Shown here: one piece after another, positions 6,370 to 8,306 of the stretch
Position numbering within the stretch: the stretch's first letter is position 1
How the letters are laid out: the number at the start of each line of letters is the position of its first letter
Origin: Nitrospirota bacterium
GTDB lineage: Bacteria > Nitrospinota_A > UBA7883
DNA length: 8,306 nucleotides
NCBI GenBank assembly: GCA_011052055.1
Contig: DRJW01000466.1
Coordinates: forward strand, 1 to 8,306
Reading direction: 5' to 3'
The notes under the pieces: model-generated
What the model saw: only the letters and a program-made list of their open reading frames with translations
What the model was told of the DNA's origin: nothing
The model's database searches: none
Position numbers and translations under genes: made by a program

Positions 6370-7314
6370 ATGTTCGATTATTTTAAAGCTTTCCTTCTGT
6401 TTTGCGCTGTGACGATTGTGAGCGCGATTGTAGTTATGAAAGTCTCTATGTACACAGGCGGGGAAAAAGTCGTCGTGCCTGATGTCCAGGGTAAACGTAT
6501 CATCCCGGCGCTGGAGGCGTTGGACGAGCGCGGTCTTTATCTTAAAGTCACCCGGCTCGATTTCGATCCGGCTACTCCCAAAGACAAGATCATCTCCCAG
6601 GATCCGGAGCCGGGGGAGCCTTTAAAAACCGGACGCGATGTAAAAGTGATTGTAAGCCGCGGCTCCAAGGAAACCCTCGCTCCCGATCTTCTTGGGGCGA
6701 CTCTTCTGCGGGCGGAGACGATATTAAACAGGAACAGTTTAAAAGTTGGTAAAAAAATAACCGTCCACTCCGCCAGCGCTCAAAAGGGAATCGTCATGGG
6801 GCAGAAGCCGCCAGCCCAAACAATAGTCAGGAGGGGCGACTCGCTCACTTTGCTGGTGAGCGCCGGGCCGTTTACCGAGTACCTGATGGCGCCCGATTTC
6901 ATTGACGAGCCGTTGTCATCCGCAATGGAGAATATGAAGTCGATGGATCTGAAAATCAGCCGGGTCGCCTACAGGCCGGACAATGAGAAGGATAGAGGAA
7001 TTGTCATAGCGCAGGAGCCGGAATTCGGCGAAAGGGTGGCGCGTGGCTCTTTTATCTCCCTTACAGTTTCGGAGGGGTATTTTACAGACAGCTCCGCCGG
7101 GCCGGCGACATTTACTTTTCTTTATTACACCATACCCGACGGGCCTTCGGCTGTTAATGTATCGATCATCCAGGACAACACCGACGGAGAGAAGGAGGTC
7201 TATAACCGTATCCACAGACCGGGCGACACCGTTTCTCTTTTGCTGGAGATAAAAGGGCGCACATCAGCGAAAATATTTATTAACGACGAGCTTGCCGAGG
7301 TCAAAAGATTCTGA
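6370..7314 (+). CDS. Membrane-anchored protein with three PASTA domains
   Basis: The 314 residues start with a single hydrophobic segment at about 5-27, which should anchor the protein in the inner membrane with the remainder in the periplasm. Three PASTA domains follow at about 33-97, 99-166 and 170-236. Each ends with the family pattern: ISQDPEPGEPLKTGRDV, GQKPPAQTIVRRGDSL and AQEPEFGERVARGSFI. PASTA domains are known to bind muropeptides or beta-lactams in Ser/Thr kinases and penicillin-binding proteins, but here neither catalytic domain is present. The final ~75 residues look beta-rich (TFTFLYYTIPDG, NVSIIQDN, KIFINDELAEV) and I cannot assign them to a family. It is followed 40 bases later by rpe, an order recurring in deltaproteobacteria-like genomes. 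The ATG at 6370 directly follows a two-codon minicistron (6361-6369), with AAGG at 6354-6357. Domain assignment is firm; a role in peptidoglycan sensing is inference. Confidence 0.88.
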   Translation: MFDYFKAFLLFCAVTIVSAIVVMKVSMYTGGEKVVVPDVQGKRIIPALEALDERGLYLKVTRLDFDPATPKDKIISQDPEPGEPLKTGRDVKVIVSRGSKETLAPDLLGATLLRAETILNRNSLKVGKKITVHSASAQKGIVMGQKPPAQTIVRRGDSLTLLVSAGPFTEYLMAPDFIDEPLSSAMENMKSMDLKISRVAYRPDNEKDRGIVIAQEPEFGERVARGSFISLTVSEGYFTDSSAGPATFTFLYYTIPDGPSAVNVSIIQDNTDGEKEVYNRIHRPGDTVSLLLEIKGRTSAKIFINDELAEVKRF

Positions 7315-7354
7315 TCGTTATGATAAGATCGTCCAGACTTTAAAAAATGAGCGC

Positions 7355-8011
7355 ATGACCAACAGAACAATTTTAGTGGCTCCGTCCATTCTGTCAGCCG
7401 ACTTTTCAAGACTTGGCGATGAGATAAAAGCTGTGGACAAGGCCGGAGCCGACTGGATACATATTGACGTGATGGACGGCCACTTTGTCCCGAATATCAC
7501 CATAGGCCCCCTTCTGGTCGAAGCCATTAAACCTGGCACACGCCTGCCGCTTGATGTCCACCTTATGATAGAAAACGCCGACCGGTACATCCCCGATTTC
7601 GTCAAAGCCGGGGCTGATATCATCACCGTTCATGTTGAAGCCTGCCCTCACCTGCACAGGACGGTAACATTGATAAAAGAACTGGGCGTAAAAGCGGGCG
7701 TGGCGCTAAATCCCGCGACCGGGCTAGACTCGATCGAATCTATTCTGCCGGAAATCGATATGGCGCTGTTAATGTCTGTCAATCCTGGATTTGGCGGTCA
7801 ATCATTTATCATGGGCGCGCTTGAAAAAACCAGACGGCTCAAAGAGATGATCGACCGCAAGGGGCTGAATATCGATATAGAAATGGACGGCGGCATAAAG
7901 CCAGATAACTCGGCCGAGGTTCGCTCTGCGGGAGTAAACGCGCTGGTGGCCGGTTCCGCCATTTTTAAAAGTGAAGATTATAAAGCGGCTATTGAAGCTA
8001 TACGAGGCTGA
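7355..8011 (+). CDS. rpe: Ribulose-phosphate 3-epimerase
   Basis: Interconverts D-ribulose 5-phosphate and D-xylulose 5-phosphate in the pentose phosphate (or Calvin) pathway, in the cytoplasm as a metal-dependent TIM barrel. The 218-residue product matches the family length and carries all landmarks: APSILSADF (9-17), HIDVMDGHFVPN with ligands His36 and Asp38, DVHLMIE with His69, SVNPGFGGQSF (141-151) in the flexible phosphate loop, and EMDGGI with Asp178, the second catalytic acid and ligand. ATG 7355 is preferred because the family sequence starts a few residues after it. An in-frame TTG at 7292 would add 21 non-conserved residues and overlap the PASTA gene. The ATG overlaps the TGA of a three-codon minicistron (7347-7358), and only a weak GAG precedes it. 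Co-transcription with the PASTA gene is likely. No intrinsic terminator is evident after it. Confidence 0.95.
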   Translation: MTNRTILVAPSILSADFSRLGDEIKAVDKAGADWIHIDVMDGHFVPNITIGPLLVEAIKPGTRLPLDVHLMIENADRYIPDFVKAGADIITVHVEACPHLHRTVTLIKELGVKAGVALNPATGLDSIESILPEIDMALLMSVNPGFGGQSFIMGALEKTRRLKEMIDRKGLNIDIEMDGGIKPDNSAEVRSAGVNALVAGSAIFKSEDYKAAIEAIRG

Positions 8012-8056
8012 GGAGACCGCGCTACGTATCTTTTTATTAAAAGGTATTTATACGGA

Positions 8057-8120
8057 GAAGGGAGCCTTGAGAAAATAGGCATGGGCAAAGTCGTGTAAAA
8101 AGTTTTTAGAGGTTCCCTTT
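8057..8120 (+). other. Long-range RNA hairpin in the region after rpe
   Basis: Positions 8057-8067 (GAAGGGAGCCT) can pair with 8110-8120 (AGGTTCCCTTT) in an 11 bp stem with two G-U pairs. They enclose 42 bases containing the odd palindrome TAAAAA-G-TTTTTA (8096-8108). It does not match a riboswitch class I can recognise and lacks a following T run, so it is not a standard terminator. It may be a 3' structure of the rpe mRNA, a leader element of the next gene or chance. Confidence 0.25.
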
Positions 8121-8159
8121 ACCCTGTATTGCAGGATTAAATCGCTGGAAAGCTGTATA

Positions 8160-8282
8160 ATGAGCCATACTGAAAATGTCACTCAACATGGGTCTCGATT
8201 TGCGCCTGCTTCGGTGTGGACGTCGCCATTTGGACGTTTTGAGGTACAGAAATTCGCTATTGCCGTTGAATGTGTATGGTAG
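8160..8282 (+). CDS. Possible small ORF of 40 residues, unrecognised
   Basis: ATG at 8160 is preceded by GGAAAG (8147-8152) at a 7-base spacing and the frame runs to a TAG at 8280-8282. The peptide begins MSHTENVTQHGSRF and ends FAIAVECVW, with no signal peptide or membrane segment and no family I know. Its stop lies 19 bases before the next likely start, so it could be a small first cistron or leader peptide. It could equally be a chance frame in non-coding DNA. Confidence 0.2.
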   Translation: MSHTENVTQHGSRFAPASVWTSPFGRFEVQKFAIAVECVW

Positions 8283-8301
8283 CCTGCGGGAGATAATAAT
8301 T

Positions 8302-8306
8302 ATGCG
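8302..8306 (+). CDS. Probable start of the next gene, cut by the window edge
   Basis: ATG at 8302-8304 follows GGGAG (8288-8292) at a 9-base spacing, the best ribosome binding site on the plus strand of this window. Only the first codon and two further bases are visible, so nothing can be said about the product. Confidence 0.45.

Noticed and set aside
7292..7354. Upstream TTG start for rpe
   Set aside because: It would add 21 residues not seen in the family and overlap the PASTA gene; ATG 7355 gives the usual length.
8030..8043. CTTTT-TATT-AAAAG hairpin as terminator of rpe
   Set aside because: The stem is only A-T rich with no G-C core, so it would not be stable enough for intrinsic termination.

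Overview
The window carries two convergently unrelated blocks transcribed away from each other from a ~230 bp divergent spacer around 4319-4546. On the minus strand lies a flagellar hook operon read fliK -> flgD -> flgE (4318 down to 666). On the plus strand lies a housekeeping run HIT protein -> rsmB -> PASTA protein -> rpe (4547 to 8011). The genes are tightly packed, with short gaps of 9 to 92 bases, and no transposase, tRNA, rRNA or CRISPR array is visible.

Organism: a flagellated, probably Gram-negative bacterium of moderate G+C. The succession rsmB / membrane PASTA protein / rpe is an order I associate with Deltaproteobacteria-like genomes and relatives such as Nitrospinota. The fliK-flgD-flgE hook operon and a degenerate sigma-54-like element in front of it fit the same kind of genome. 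The phylum cannot be fixed from this window alone.

Layout: 1-665 has no convincing gene. It holds an AT-rich stretch, two DnaA-box-like 9-mers 11 bp apart, a perfect 21 bp tandem duplication and some hairpins. 666-4318 (minus) is the hook operon: FliK measures hook length and switches export specificity, FlgD is the hook cap and scaffold, FlgE is the hook subunit. flgD and flgE have strong AAGGAG ribosome binding sites; fliK starts at GTG with GAGGA. 4319-4546 is the divergent control region. 4547-6277 (plus) holds a histidine-triad nucleotide hydrolase and the 16S rRNA m5C methyltransferase RsmB, lying in the same reading frame and separated only by a TGA and nine bases. 6370-8011 (plus) holds a membrane-anchored triple-PASTA protein with no kinase or transpeptidase domain, then ribulose-phosphate 3-epimerase. 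8012-8306 is mostly non-coding, with a long-range hairpin and a possible 40-residue ORF, and ends at what looks like the first codon of a further gene (ATG at 8302 behind a GGGAG site).

Overall this is an ordinary chromosomal region. I did not find an unmistakable new system. The points most worth a second look are the orphan PASTA protein with its unassigned C-terminal domain, the acidic tail on FlgD, the internal repeats in FliK, the unusual translation starts (possible leaderless HIT mRNA, TTG start of rsmB in frame with the HIT gene, two start-abutting minicistrons) and the unexplained 5' non-coding stretch.
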